Positions 7,767 through 17,328 of a DNA stretch of 64,000 nt are shown here, one piece after another; position 1 is the first letter of the stretch; every line of letters begins with the position of its first letter. This DNA is from Sphingomonas aurea. GTDB lineage: Bacteria > Pseudomonadota > Alphaproteobacteria > Sphingomonadales > Sphingomonadaceae. The stretch spans positions 1 to 64,000 of the forward strand of contig NZ_JAUUDS010000011.1 in NCBI RefSeq assembly GCF_030678875.1, written 5' to 3'. Both the position numbers and the translations under genes were made by a program. The notes beneath the pieces were generated by a model that saw nothing but the letters and a program-made list of their open reading frames with translations, did not search any database and was not told the origin of the DNA.

Positions 7767-9041
7767 ATGAAGAATTCCGCGCCGGCAACCAGTATCGCCC
7801 TGATGCTCGCCGCCCTGACGCTTGCCGGATGCGGCGGCGGCAAGGAGCAGCAGCAACAGCAGCCGGCAGGCCCGACTCAGGTCGGCGTGGTCACCGTCCA
7901 GCCTCAGGCGGTGACGCTGACCACCCAGCTGCCCGGCCGTACCAACGCCTATGAGACGTCGGAGGTCCGTCCGCAGGTGAACGGCCTCGTCACCGCCCGG
8001 CTGTTCCAGGAGGGCGACTTCGTCCGCCAGGGCCAGGCGCTCTACCGGATCGATCCGTCGCCGTATCAGGCGCAGGTCGCCAGCGCCCGCGCCGCGGTGA
8101 CGCGCGCCCGCGCCGCGATCGCGTCGAGCCGCGCGCTCGCCCGCCGCTACGGCGAGCTGGTCAAGATCAACGCCATCTCGCGCCAGGACTTCGAGAACGC
8201 GACGACGCAGGCGCAGCAGGCGGAGGCGGACGTCGCCGCGCAGCAGGCGGCGCTGCGCAGCGCGCAGATCGACCTTGCCCGCACCACGGTGCGCGCGCCG
8301 ATCTCCGGCCGGATCGGCCGCTCGACCTTCACCACCGGCGCGCTGGTCACCGCGGCGCAGACCGAGCCGCTGACCACGATCCAGCGACTCGACCCGGTCT
8401 ATGTCGATATCCAACAGTCGAGCGCCGACCTGCTCCGCCTGCGCCAGCAGATCATGGCGGGCCAGCTGTCGCGCGGCGGCGGTGCGGCGCGCGTGCGGCT
8501 GAAGCTGGAGGACGGCTCCACCTATCCGGTCGAGGGCACGCTGAAGTTCGCCGACGTCACTGTCGATCCGGCGACCGGTAGCCAGGCGATCCGCGCGCTG
8601 TTCCCCAATCCCAATTCGCTGCTGCTGCCCGGCATGTACGTCCGCGCCGAGCTGGTCGAGGGGACGCAAGGAAACGCGATCCTCGTCCCCCAGCGCGCGG
8701 TCACCCGCGACGAGAAGGGCAAGGCGACGGTGATGGTCGTCGGCCCCGACAACAAGGTGCAGCCGCGCGTCCTCACCGCCCCGCGTACGATCGGCGACAA
8801 CTGGCTGGTCACCGACGGGCTGAAGGCCGGCGACAAGGTGATCGTGGAGGGCGGCATGATGCTGCGCCCCGGCATGCCGGTGAAGGCCGTCGCCTGGAAC
8901 CCCAACGCTGCGCAGCAGCAGCCCGGCCAGCAGCCGGGCGGCGCGGGCGGACAGGATCAGAAGCCGGCCGCCGGCCAGGACCAGAAGCCGGCCGCCGCCG
9001 GCCAGGACCAGAAGCCGGCCGCCGCCGGCGAGGCAAAGTAA
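7767..9041 (+). CDS. RND efflux periplasmic adaptor (membrane fusion lipoprotein, AcrA/MexA type)
   Basis: The product is 424 residues. The signal peptide ends in a lipobox (LTLAGC), so the mature protein is a lipoprotein. The lipoyl-like half-motif (RPQVNGLV) is followed by a long alpha-hairpin rich in Ala/Gln/Arg, then the second lipoyl half (VRAPISGRIG) and the beta-barrel and membrane-proximal domains. It bridges the inner-membrane pump and the outer-membrane channel. The C-terminus carries three near-identical units of GQDQKPAA, which are not part of the conserved fold. The ATG at 7767 is preferred over an upstream in-frame TTG at 7743 because it directly precedes the signal peptide. It is first of three genes, with 6 bp to the pump. 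Confidence 0.93.
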   Translation: MKNSAPATSIALMLAALTLAGCGGGKEQQQQQPAGPTQVGVVTVQPQAVTLTTQLPGRTNAYETSEVRPQVNGLVTARLFQEGDFVRQGQALYRIDPSPYQAQVASARAAVTRARAAIASSRALARRYGELVKINAISRQDFENATTQAQQAEADVAAQQAALRSAQIDLARTTVRAPISGRIGRSTFTTGALVTAAQTEPLTTIQRLDPVYVDIQQSSADLLRLRQQIMAGQLSRGGGAARVRLKLEDGSTYPVEGTLKFADVTVDPATGSQAIRALFPNPNSLLLPGMYVRAELVEGTQGNAILVPQRAVTRDEKGKATVMVVGPDNKVQPRVLTAPRTIGDNWLVTDGLKAGDKVIVEGGMMLRPGMPVKAVAWNPNAAQQQPGQQPGGAGGQDQKPAAGQDQKPAAAGQDQKPAAAGEAK

Positions 9042-9047
9042 CGCCCC

Positions 9048-12000
9048 ATGTCCCGCTATTTCATCGACCGGCCCATCTTCGCATGGGTCATCGCCATGGT
9101 GCTGATGCTGGCCGGGGTCATCGCGATCCGCAGCCTGCCGATCGCCCAGTTCCCCGAGATCGCGCCGCCCGCGGTCGCGATCACCGCCACCTATCCCGGT
9201 GCCGATGCCGAGACGCTGGAACGCACGACGACGCAGATCATCGAGCAGCAGCTGAAGGGCATCGACAACCTCCGCTACTTCTCGTCCTCGTCCTCGTCGG
9301 CCGGCACGCTGACGATCACCCTGACGTTCGAGCAGGGCACCGATCCCGACATCGCGCAGGTGCAGGTCCAGAACAAGCTGCAGGCGGCCACCCCGCTCCT
9401 GCCGCAGGAGGTCCAGCGCCAGGGCATTCAGGTGACGAAGTCGGCGGCCAGCTTCCTGGTCGTCGTCGGCCTCGTCTCGCAGGACGGGTCGCACACCAAC
9501 AACGACCTGGCCGACATGGTCGTGTCGAAGTTCCAGGACCCGATCAGCCGCGTGTCGGGCGTCGGCGAATTGCAGGTGTTCGGCGCGCAGTACGCGATGC
9601 GCATCTGGATCGATCCGCTGAAGCTCAACAGCTATCAGCTGACCGTCGCGGACGTGTCGGCGGCGGTGTCGGCGCAGAACGCGCAGGTGTCCGCCGGGCA
9701 GATCGGCGCGCAGCCGGCACCCAAGGAGCAGATGCTGAACGCGACCGTCTCGGTCCAGTCGCGGCTCCAGACGCCCGAGCAGTTCGGCGCGATCCGCCTG
9801 AAGACGACGACCAACGGCGCGGTCGTGCGGCTGAGCGACGTCGCCCGGGTCGAGCTGGGCGCCGAGAATTACGGCTTCGACGTCCAGTATAACGGCAAGC
9901 CCGCCGCCGGTTTCGGCGTGCGCCTCGCCGCCGGCGCCAACGCGCTCGACACCGTCCAGCTGGTCAAGGACCGCGCCGCCGAGATCGGCAAGACCCTGCC
10001 GCAGGACGTGAAGGTCATCTACCCCTACGACACCACGCCGTTCGTGCGGCTGTCGGTGGAGCAGGTGATCCACACCCTGGTCGAGGCGGTGATCCTCGTC
10101 TTTCTCGTTATGTTCCTGTTCCTCCAGAACTGGCGCGCGACCGTCATTCCGACGATCGCGGTGCCGGTGGTGCTGCTCGGCACGTTCGGGGTCATGGCGC
10201 TGGCGGGCTTCACCATCAACACGCTGACCCTGTTCGGCATGGTGCTGGCGATCGGCCTGCTGGTCGACGACGCGATCGTGGTGGTCGAGAACGTCGAACG
10301 CCTGATCGTCACCGAACACCTGTCGCCCAAGGAAGCCGCGCGCAAGTCGATGGACGAGATCAGCGGCGCGCTGATCGGCATCGGGCTGGTGCTGTCGGCG
10401 GTGTTCCTGCCGATGGCGTTCTTCGGCGGGTCGACCGGCGTCATCTATCGCCAGTTCTCGATTACCATCGTGTCGGCGATGGTCCTGTCGGTGATGGTCG
10501 CCCTGATCCTGACGCCCGCGCTGTGCGCCACCATCCTGAAGCCGCACGATCCCAAGCGGATCGAGGGCAACGGCATCTTCGCCCGCTTCTTCCGCTGGTT
10601 CAACGACAAGTTCGACCGCGGCCAGCACAAGTATGAGGGTGGGGTGAAGCGGACGGCGCGCAGCTGGAAGCGCTCGCTGCTCGTCTACGCGCTGATCGTC
10701 GCCGGCATGGCGGTGATCTTCATCCGCCTGCCCAGTGGCTTCCTGCCCGAGGAGGATCAGGGCACCGTGCTGGCGCTGGTCCAGGGTCCGGCGGGCGCCA
10801 CCAGCGCGCGCACCGAGAAGGGGCTGACGCTGGTCCGCGACCATTTCCTGAAGCAGGAGGGCGCCAACGTCGCGGGCGTGTTCACCATCAACGGCTTCAG
10901 CTTCGCCGGACAGGGCCAGAATGCCGGCCTGGTCTTCGTCAACCTGAAGCCGTGGGACGAGCGCGGCGGCGCCGACAACAAGGCGCAGGCGATCGTCGGC
11001 CGCGCGATGGGCGCCTTCTCGCAGTACACCGACGGGATGATCTTCGCGCTGATCCCGCCGGCGGTGCAGGAGCTGGGCAATGCCACCGGCTTCGATGCGC
11101 AGCTGGTCGACACCGGCGGCATCGGTCACGAGAAGCTGGTCCAGGCCCGCAACATGATGCTGGGCATGGCCGCGCAGGACAAGGCGCTGGCGCAGGTCCG
11201 GCCGCTCAGCCTGGACGACGCGCCGCAGCTGAAGGTCAACATCGACGAGGACAAGGCGCGCGCCCTCGGCCTCGACCTGAGCGACGTGAACTCGACCATC
11301 GCCACCGCCTGGGGCGGCGGGTACATCAACGACTTCATCGACCGTGGCCGCGTGAAGCGCGTCTATGTCCAGGCCGATGCGCCCTATCGCATGTCGCCGG
11401 AGAATATCGGGCTGCTCTATGTGCGCAGCGCGACCGGGCAGATGGCGCCGTTCAACGCCTTCTCGACGCAGGAGTGGCGCAACGCGCCAGTGCAGCTGAC
11501 CCGCTACAATGGCCAGTCGGCGATGCAGATCCAGGGCTCGCCCGCACCCGGCCAGAGCACCGGCGCGGCGATGAAGGCGCTGGAGGCGATCCACGCCAAG
11601 CTGCCGCCCGGCACCTCGCTGGAATGGACCGGCCTTTCCTATGAGGAGCGGCTGTCTGGCGGGCAGGCGCCGGCGCTCTATGGGCTGTCGCTGCTGATCG
11701 TGTTCATGTGCCTGGCGGCGCTCTACGAGAGCTGGTCGGTGCCGATCGCGGTGCTGCTGGTGGTGCCGCTGGGCGTCATCGGCGCGGTGCTGGCGGCGAT
11801 GCTGACGGGGTTGAACAACGACATCTACCTTCAGGTCGGCCTCATCACCACGATCGGCGTCTCGGCGAAGAACGCGATCCTGATCGTCGAGTTCGCCGAG
11901 GAGCGGATTCGCGACGGCATGAACGCCTTCGACGCGGCGGTGGAGGCGGCACGCCTGCGCCTGCGCCCGATCCTGATGACCTCGCTCGCCTTCATCTTCG

Positions 12001-12275
12001 GCGTGCTGCCGCTGGCGGTGTCGACCGGGGCCGGCGCGGGCGGGCAGAACGCGATCGGCCGCGCGGTGGTCGGCGGCATGTTGTCGGCGACGGTGCTGGC
12101 GATCTTCTTCGTGCCGATGTTCTTCGTCGTGGTCAGCCGCCTGTTCGGGCACGGCAAGCACGAGGACGGCGAAGGCAAGGGCCGGCACCACGACGGCGAC
12201 GCGCCACAGGGCGACGACCGGCCGTTCGACGCGGGCGAGGCGCCGCATGGCGGCCCGCAGCCGCAGGGAGCATAA
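9048..12275 (+). CDS. RND multidrug efflux permease, HAE1 family (AcrB/MexB type)
   Basis: The product is 1075 residues, the standard size, starting [20 protein letters not shown], typical of HAE1 pumps. Twelve membrane segments flank two large periplasmic loops. The proton-relay acidic pair is visible in TM4 ([15 protein letters not shown]), and the relay Lys in TM10 ([16 protein letters not shown]). The pump takes hydrophobic or amphiphilic compounds from the inner leaflet and periplasm and expels them by proton antiport. The tail after TM12 is rich in His, Asp and Gly. The gene is 6 bp after the adaptor and 3 bp before the channel, so this is a complete tripartite operon. Confidence 0.96.
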   Translation: MSRYFIDRPIFAWVIAMVLMLAGVIAIRSLPIAQFPEIAPPAVAITATYPGADAETLERTTTQIIEQQLKGIDNLRYFSSSSSSAGTLTITLTFEQGTDPDIAQVQVQNKLQAATPLLPQEVQRQGIQVTKSAASFLVVVGLVSQDGSHTNNDLADMVVSKFQDPISRVSGVGELQVFGAQYAMRIWIDPLKLNSYQLTVADVSAAVSAQNAQVSAGQIGAQPAPKEQMLNATVSVQSRLQTPEQFGAIRLKTTTNGAVVRLSDVARVELGAENYGFDVQYNGKPAAGFGVRLAAGANALDTVQLVKDRAAEIGKTLPQDVKVIYPYDTTPFVRLSVEQVIHTLVEAVILVFLVMFLFLQNWRATVIPTIAVPVVLLGTFGVMALAGFTINTLTLFGMVLAIGLLVDDAIVVVENVERLIVTEHLSPKEAARKSMDEISGALIGIGLVLSAVFLPMAFFGGSTGVIYRQFSITIVSAMVLSVMVALILTPALCATILKPHDPKRIEGNGIFARFFRWFNDKFDRGQHKYEGGVKRTARSWKRSLLVYALIVAGMAVIFIRLPSGFLPEEDQGTVLALVQGPAGATSARTEKGLTLVRDHFLKQEGANVAGVFTINGFSFAGQGQNAGLVFVNLKPWDERGGADNKAQAIVGRAMGAFSQYTDGMIFALIPPAVQELGNATGFDAQLVDTGGIGHEKLVQARNMMLGMAAQDKALAQVRPLSLDDAPQLKVNIDEDKARALGLDLSDVNSTIATAWGGGYINDFIDRGRVKRVYVQADAPYRMSPENIGLLYVRSATGQMAPFNAFSTQEWRNAPVQLTRYNGQSAMQIQGSPAPGQSTGAAMKALEAIHAKLPPGTSLEWTGLSYEERLSGGQAPALYGLSLLIVFMCLAALYESWSVPIAVLLVVPLGVIGAVLAAMLTGLNNDIYLQVGLITTIGVSAKNAILIVEFAEERIRDGMNAFDAAVEAARLRLRPILMTSLAFIFGVLPLAVSTGAGAGGQNAIGRAVVGGMLSATVLAIFFVPMFFVVVSRLFGHGKHEDGEGKGRHHDGDAPQGDDRPFDAGEAPHGGPQPQGA

Positions 12276-12278
12276 GCA

Positions 12279-13838
12279 GTGACGAAATCCTTGATCTCGG
12301 CCCTGCTGGCGGCATCGACGATGCTGGCCGGCTGCAACCTGGCGCCGACCTATGTCCGGCCGGCGGGTGCGATCCCGGCGACCCTGCCACAGGGCGGCGC
12401 CTATCCGGCCGCCGCCACCGACGCGCGCGACGTGACGCGCACGGCGTGGCGCGACTTCTTCGTCGACCCGCGCCTGCGCGGCGTCATCGAGCTGGGGCTG
12501 GCCAACAACCGCAACCTCCAGCTCGCCGCCGCCAACGTGCTTCAGGCCCGCGCGCAGTACCGCGTCCAGCGCGCCGACCTGGTGCCGTCGACCACCGCGT
12601 CGGGTGCAGGCATCTATACCAACAACATCTTCGGCGCGGCGGGCAGCTCGGGTGCCAGCGCGGGCGCCGGAACCGGGACGGGCGCGGGCAGCGGGGCAGG
12701 TGCTGGAACCGGTGCCGGCGGCGCGGGTGCGGGCACCAGCGTCGGCACCGGCGCGTCGAGCAATATCGAGGCATACTCGGTCAACGCCGGCTTCTCGGCG
12801 TTCGAGCTGGATCTGTTCGGTCGGGTCCGCAATCTGTCGCAGGCCGCGCTCCAGCAATATTTCGCGACCGAGGAGGCCCAGCGCGCCGCCCGCGTCAGCC
12901 TGATCGCAGAGATCGCGACGGCCTGGCTGACCATGGCGTCCGACCAGGAGCAGCTGCGCCTATCGCGCGACACGCTGAAGACCTTCCAGCAGACGCTGGA
13001 CCTGACCACCGCGCAGTTCCGCATCGGCGTCGGGTCCGAGCTGGAGGTGCGGCAGGCGGAGACCAACTACCAGTCCGCCCGCAACGACATCGCGACGCTC
13101 CAGACCCAGATCGCGCGCGACCAGAACGCGCTGAACCTGCTCGCCGGCACGACGGTCGCGGCCGACCTGCTGCCCGCCGACTTCGCCGCGCCGAACTACA
13201 CGCTCGACGCGCTGCCCGCCGACATATCTTCGAACGCGCTGCTCCGCCGGCCCGACGTGCTCCAGGCCGAGCATCAGCTGATCGCGCAGAACGCCAATAT
13301 CGGTGCCGCGCGCGCGGCCCTGTTCCCGTCAATCTCGCTGACCGCGACGCTGGGGACGATCAGCACCGCGCTGTCGGGCCTCTTCGCTGGTGGCAGCTTC
13401 ACGTACAACGCCCAGCCGGCGGTGTCGCTGCCGCTGTTCGATGGCGGGCGGCTGCGCGGCAATCTGGACTATGCCCGCGCGTCGCAGCAGGCGGCGGTCG
13501 CCACCTATGAGCAGACCATCCAGACCGCGTTCCGTGAGGTCGCCGATGCGCTGGCGCAGCGGGGCACGATCGGCGAGCAGGTATCGGCCCAGTCCGCGCG
13601 TGCCAACGCCGCCCGCATCACCGCGCGCCTGTCCGACGCGCGCTTCCGCGCCGGCATCGATTCCTTCCTGACCACCCTCGACTCGCAGCGCGCCGCCTAT
13701 GCCGCGCAGCAGAGTTTCGTCACCACCCGCCTGACGCGCGAGACGAACCTGATCGAGCTGTACCGTGCGCTGGGCGGCGGTCTGACCGGCGATGCCGATG
13801 CGCCGAAGGAAGCGCCGCTGCCGGCCGCGGACCGGTAA
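12279..13838 (+). CDS. Outer-membrane efflux channel lipoprotein (OprM/NodT family)
   Basis: The product is 519 residues. The signal peptide ends in lipobox MLAGC and is followed by the NLAPTYVRP start typical of OprM/NodT proteins. Two outer-membrane-factor repeats form the long periplasmic helices; typical signatures are DLFGRVRN and LLRRPDVLQAEHQLIAQNANIGAARA. A Gly/Ala/Ser/Thr-rich insert of about 40 residues lies in the first repeat, where surface or strand loops are expected. The start is GTG at 12279, preceded by GCAGGGAG. It is the last gene of the RND operon; a strong hairpin follows at 13851-13880. Confidence 0.93.
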   Translation: MTKSLISALLAASTMLAGCNLAPTYVRPAGAIPATLPQGGAYPAAATDARDVTRTAWRDFFVDPRLRGVIELGLANNRNLQLAAANVLQARAQYRVQRADLVPSTTASGAGIYTNNIFGAAGSSGASAGAGTGTGAGSGAGAGTGAGGAGAGTSVGTGASSNIEAYSVNAGFSAFELDLFGRVRNLSQAALQQYFATEEAQRAARVSLIAEIATAWLTMASDQEQLRLSRDTLKTFQQTLDLTTAQFRIGVGSELEVRQAETNYQSARNDIATLQTQIARDQNALNLLAGTTVAADLLPADFAAPNYTLDALPADISSNALLRRPDVLQAEHQLIAQNANIGAARAALFPSISLTATLGTISTALSGLFAGGSFTYNAQPAVSLPLFDGGRLRGNLDYARASQQAAVATYEQTIQTAFREVADALAQRGTIGEQVSAQSARANAARITARLSDARFRAGIDSFLTTLDSQRAAYAAQQSFVTTRLTRETNLIELYRALGGGLTGDADAPKEAPLPAADR

Positions 13839-13850
13839 GCGACGCCACCC

Positions 13851-13880
13851 GCGGCATCCCGGCGCTGGCCGGGATGCCGC
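13851..13880. terminator. Hairpin between convergent efflux channel and GH3 genes
   Basis: A perfect 12-bp stem (GCGGCATCCCGG / CCGGGATGCCGC) with a 6-nt loop lies in the short gap between two convergent genes. There is no T-run, so it may act as a bidirectional barrier rather than a classical terminator. The stem resembles the arms of the REPIN-like element at 57893-57987. Confidence 0.5.
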
Positions 13881-13893
13881 TGTCAGGCAGAGC

Positions 13894-16176
13894 CTATCGC
13901 ACCAGATCGAAGGTCGTGTGCACGCCCTCCGCCTGTGCGGAGGGTGCGATCCACAGGTCGAACGTGCCCGGCTCGACCGTGGGTTGCAGGTCGAGCCCCA
14001 GGAACTGGAGCTGCTCGCGGGTCAGGGTAAAGGCGACGCGCTCGCTGGCGCCGGGCGCCAGCGCGACCTTGCGGAACGCCTTCAGCTCGCGGACCGGGCG
14101 GGTGATGCTGGCCACCCGGTCGCGGATGTAGAGCTGCACCACCTCCTCGCACGCGCGCGTGCCGCTGTTGGTGACGGTGGCGCTCACCTCCAGCTTGCCG
14201 TTCCAGCCGAGCGTCGGCGGGCTCACCGCCAGCCCCGCATAGGAAACCTTGCCATAGGTCAGGCCGTGGCCGAACGGGTAGAGCGCGGCGTTGGGTGCCG
14301 TGCGCCACTGCGCCTTGTAGGGCTGGCGCGGCCCCTCCGGCTGGGGACGCCCGGTCATCTTGTGATCGTAGTGATACGGCTCCTGCCCGCTCTCGTAGGG
14401 GAAGCTCATCGGCAGGCGGCCGGCGGGGCTGTAGGTACCGAACAGCACGTCGGCGATCGCGTGTCCGCTTTCCGAGCCGAGGAACCAGGTGACGAGGATC
14501 GCCGGCGCGTCGCGCACCGCCCCCTCCAGCGCCAGGCCACGGCCGTTCTTCAGCACGACGACGACCGGCTTGCCTGTTTTCGCTACCGCCTCGGCCAGTT
14601 CCATCTGCGGCGCGGGAACGGTGATCGACGTGCGCGACTGCGCCTCGCCCGACATGCCTTCGTTCTCGCCGATCGCGAGCAGCACGACGTCGGCCGCGTT
14701 CGCCGCGGCGACCGCCGCCTCGATCCCGCCGGCCAGCGGCTCCTCGACGCCCGAACCCGCGGTCACGCTGACATTGCCGGCACCGACCACCGCGCGCACG
14801 CCTGCTGCCAGATCGACGGCATTGGCGTTGTCGCCATAGACCACCCACGGCCCGTTCAGGTCGTGCTGACCGCTGGCGAACGGACCGATGATCGCGACCT
14901 TGCGATCCTTGGCCAGCGGCAGCACGTCGCCCTCGTTCTTCAGCATCACGATCGCCTTGCGCCCGGCCTCGCGCGACAGCGCCAGATTCACCTTGGTGCG
15001 CGAGCGGCTCTTCTCGCGGCGTGCGTCGATGCGGCGGAACGGGTCGTCGAACAGGCCCAGCATGTGCTTGACCGCGAGCACCCGCCGGACCGAGCGATCG
15101 ACCACCGCCTGCGGCACCGCACCCTCGCGCACCAGCGCCGGCAGGTGGAGCGCGTAGAGGTTGGACTGCATGCTCATGTCGACGCCTGCCAGGATGGCGA
15201 TGCGCGCCGCATCCTTGCCGTCCTTGGCAAAGCCCGCCGCGATCATCTCCTCGTCGCCGGTATAGTCGCCGACGACGATGCCGGGGAACTTCCACTCGTC
15301 ACGCAGGACCTTGTCCAGCAGCCACGGATTGCCGTGCGAGGGCACGCCGTTGATCTCGTTGAACGAGGCCATGCCGCTCATCGCGCCAGCGTCGAACCCG
15401 GCCTTGTAGGGCGGCAGATAGACCTCGCGCAGGGTCCGTTCGGACAGGTCGACGACGTTATAGTCCAGCCCCGATTCCGCCGCGCCATAGGCCGCGAAAT
15501 GCTTGACGCAGGCCATCATCGCGTCGTTCGCCTTCAGGTCCTTGCCCTGAAAGCCCTGCACGCGCGCGGCGGCGAACAGCTTGCCGAGCAGCACGTCCTC
15601 GCCCGCGCCCTCCATAGTCCGGCCCCAGCGCTGGTCGCGGGCGATGTCGACCATCGGGAAGAAGGTCCAGTCGATGCCCGCACCCGCCGCCTCGAACGCG
15701 GCGGCGCGCGCGGTGCGCATCGCCAGGTCGGGCTCGAAGCTCGCCGCCTCGGCGACCGGCACCGGGAAGATGGTGCGGTGGCCGTGGATCACGTCGGCAG
15801 CGAAGATCAGCGGGATCTTCAGCCGCGACCCCTTCATCACCGCCGCCTGCATCCGCTGCGCCATTGCCGCGCCGTTGCCGTTGAACACGCCGGTCAGCTT
15901 GCCCGCCACCGCATCGGCCAGCTGACCATCGAAATTGCTCGCGCCGCCCGGCGGGTTCAGCGCGGTGGCGACGCCGCCCGCCCAGGCCGCGGCGTTCAGC
16001 TGCAACTGGCCCGCCTTCTCCTCCAGCGTCATCCGCGCGAGCAGGGCGTCGACCGACGCGGGCACCGCGCCCGTGCCCGCCTGCATCACCAGCGCGCGTA
16101 CCGGGCTGGCCGCCCAGGCGGTCGCCGCACCCGCGCCGAGCAGGGCCGCGCGCCGCGAAATCATCATGTCCGTCAT
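13894..16176 (-). CDS. bglX: Glycoside hydrolase family 3 beta-glucosidase (BglX-like), exported
   Basis: The product is about 760 residues. A Tat-like signal (SRRAALLGAGAATAWAASPV) is followed by the GH3 N-terminal barrel (ARMTLEEKAGQLQL), with the likely nucleophile Asp near residue 300 in VVGDYTGDEE. The GH3 C-terminal domain and a fibronectin-III-like domain (LYIRDRVASITRPVRELKAF) complete the fold. It removes terminal beta-glucosyl units from oligosaccharides in the periplasm. Because the lacI divergently beside it also leads to a GH144-like gene, the natural substrate may be sophoro-oligosaccharides, but GH3 linkage preference cannot be read from sequence. The start is uncertain: ATGs at 16176 and 16188 are both possible. 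A GTAACCGGTTAC operator lies 49 bp upstream. Confidence 0.92.
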   Translation of the reverse strand: MTDMMISRRAALLGAGAATAWAASPVRALVMQAGTGAVPASVDALLARMTLEEKAGQLQLNAAAWAGGVATALNPPGGASNFDGQLADAVAGKLTGVFNGNGAAMAQRMQAAVMKGSRLKIPLIFAADVIHGHRTIFPVPVAEAASFEPDLAMRTARAAAFEAAGAGIDWTFFPMVDIARDQRWGRTMEGAGEDVLLGKLFAAARVQGFQGKDLKANDAMMACVKHFAAYGAAESGLDYNVVDLSERTLREVYLPPYKAGFDAGAMSGMASFNEINGVPSHGNPWLLDKVLRDEWKFPGIVVGDYTGDEEMIAAGFAKDGKDAARIAILAGVDMSMQSNLYALHLPALVREGAVPQAVVDRSVRRVLAVKHMLGLFDDPFRRIDARREKSRSRTKVNLALSREAGRKAIVMLKNEGDVLPLAKDRKVAIIGPFASGQHDLNGPWVVYGDNANAVDLAAGVRAVVGAGNVSVTAGSGVEEPLAGGIEAAVAAANAADVVLLAIGENEGMSGEAQSRTSITVPAPQMELAEAVAKTGKPVVVVLKNGRGLALEGAVRDAPAILVTWFLGSESGHAIADVLFGTYSPAGRLPMSFPYESGQEPYHYDHKMTGRPQPEGPRQPYKAQWRTAPNAALYPFGHGLTYGKVSYAGLAVSPPTLGWNGKLEVSATVTNSGTRACEEVVQLYIRDRVASITRPVRELKAFRKVALAPGASERVAFTLTREQLQFLGLDLQPTVEPGTFDLWIAPSAQAEGVHTTFDLVR

Positions 16177-16224
16177 CTCAGCGTCCATCCCCTCACCGGC
16201 CAAGGTTTCGCGTTGACCGTCGTC

Positions 16225-16238
16225 TGTAACCGGTTACA
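16225..16238. promoter_or_regulatory. Palindromic LacI-type operator between GH3 and lacI
   Basis: TGTAACCGGTTACA is a perfect 14-bp palindrome with a central CpG, in the divergent gap between the GH3 gene and lacI. The 12-bp core recurs exactly at 18847-18858 in front of the Oar-like receptor. It is the likely site of the LacI protein encoded beside it. Confidence 0.75.
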
Positions 16239-16296
16239 TAGACGCGATGCTTGCCGCATGGCAATCATGGACCGACCCACGACGCGATGTCGAGCC

Positions 16297-17328
16297 ATGA
16301 TGAGGGAAGAGGGTGTGTTGAAGCCGGCATCCGCCACGATCCGCGACGTCGCGCGCCACGCCGCGGTGTCGGTCGCCTCAGTCTCGCGGGCGCTGAACGG
16401 GCACAGCAACGTCCATCCCGACACCCGCGCCCGCGTGCTCGCGTCGGCCAAGTCGCTCGGCTACGTTCCCCATGCCGGCGCGCGCAGCCTGTCGCTGGCG
16501 CGCAGCCACGCGATCGGCGTCGTCCTGCCCGACCTGCACGGTGAGTTCTTCTCCGAGATCGTTCGGGGCATGGACCGCGAGGCGGGCGCGCACGGCTATC
16601 ACCTGCTGCTGTCCAACATGCATGCCGATGCCGAACTGGCGGCGCAGGCGATGCGGTCGATGCGCGGCCGGGTCGACGGGCTGATCGTGATGGCGCCGCA
16701 GATCGACGCGACCGGGCTGGACGAGGCGCTGCCCGCCGGCATCCCGACCATGCTCATCAACTCGCCCGACAGCACGGGCCGCGGCGCGATGCGGGTCGAC
16801 AACCGCGCCGGGATCGACGCGATCGTCCGTCACCTGCTGGCGAGCGGGCGGCGCGCGCTGGTCCATGTCGCCGGTCCCGCCGGCAACATCGACGCTCGCG
16901 AGCGGCGCGAGGGGTTCCTGGCCGCGATGGCGCGCCACGCGCCCGGCCAGCCCTCGCGCGTGATCGAGGGCAATTTCCGCGAGGAGGCCGGCGAACGCGC
17001 CGTCGCCACACTGCTGGACGAGGGCGAGGCGGTCGACGGCATCGTCGCCGCCAACGACATGATGGCGCTGGGCGCGCTCCAGGCGCTCAGGGAAGCCGGG
17101 CTCGACGTGCCCGACGCGGTGGCGGTGACCGGCTTCGACGATGTGCCGCTCGCCCGCTACATGGGGCTGACCACGGTGCGCGTGCACCTGGCCGACATGG
17201 GCGCGCGCGCCGTGGCACGGCTGATCGACGCTCTCGAACATCCCTCGGACAGGCCGGGGGGCGACACCGAATGGCTGACGCCAACGCTGGTCGTCCGCAC
17301 CACCACCACCGAACGGACGGACCCATGA
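16297..17328 (+). CDS. LacI family transcriptional regulator
   Basis: The product is about 343 residues. The LacI helix-turn-helix (TIRDVARHAAVSVASVSRAL) is followed by the hinge helix region (ARSLSLARSHAIGVVLPDL) and a periplasmic-binding-protein-like effector domain (FDDVPLARYMGLTTVRV). It normally represses sugar-use genes until the inducer binds. The start is unclear: ATG at 16258, 16297 or 16300, or TTG 16318 with AGGGAAGAGGG just upstream, all keep the HTH intact. Its stop overlaps the ATG of the next hydrolase (ATGA), so the two are coupled. The palindromes at 16225 and 18847 are its likely operators, giving autoregulation and control of the whole locus. Confidence 0.92.
   Translation: MMREEGVLKPASATIRDVARHAAVSVASVSRALNGHSNVHPDTRARVLASAKSLGYVPHAGARSLSLARSHAIGVVLPDLHGEFFSEIVRGMDREAGAHGYHLLLSNMHADAELAAQAMRSMRGRVDGLIVMAPQIDATGLDEALPAGIPTMLINSPDSTGRGAMRVDNRAGIDAIVRHLLASGRRALVHVAGPAGNIDARERREGFLAAMARHAPGQPSRVIEGNFREEAGERAVATLLDEGEAVDGIVAANDMMALGALQALREAGLDVPDAVAVTGFDDVPLARYMGLTTVRVHLADMGARAVARLIDALEHPSDRPGGDTEWLTPTLVVRTTTTERTDP

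Noticed and set aside
8949-9030. Possible repeat array or CRISPR-like array
   Set aside because: The repeats are in frame within the adaptor gene and encode GQDQKPAA units; there are no spacers.
7023-12857. A 1944-codon open frame on the minus strand across the TetR and RND genes
   Set aside because: It is antisense to intact genes with clear motifs; the composition is the Arg/Gly/Ala-rich pattern of GC-rich shadow frames.
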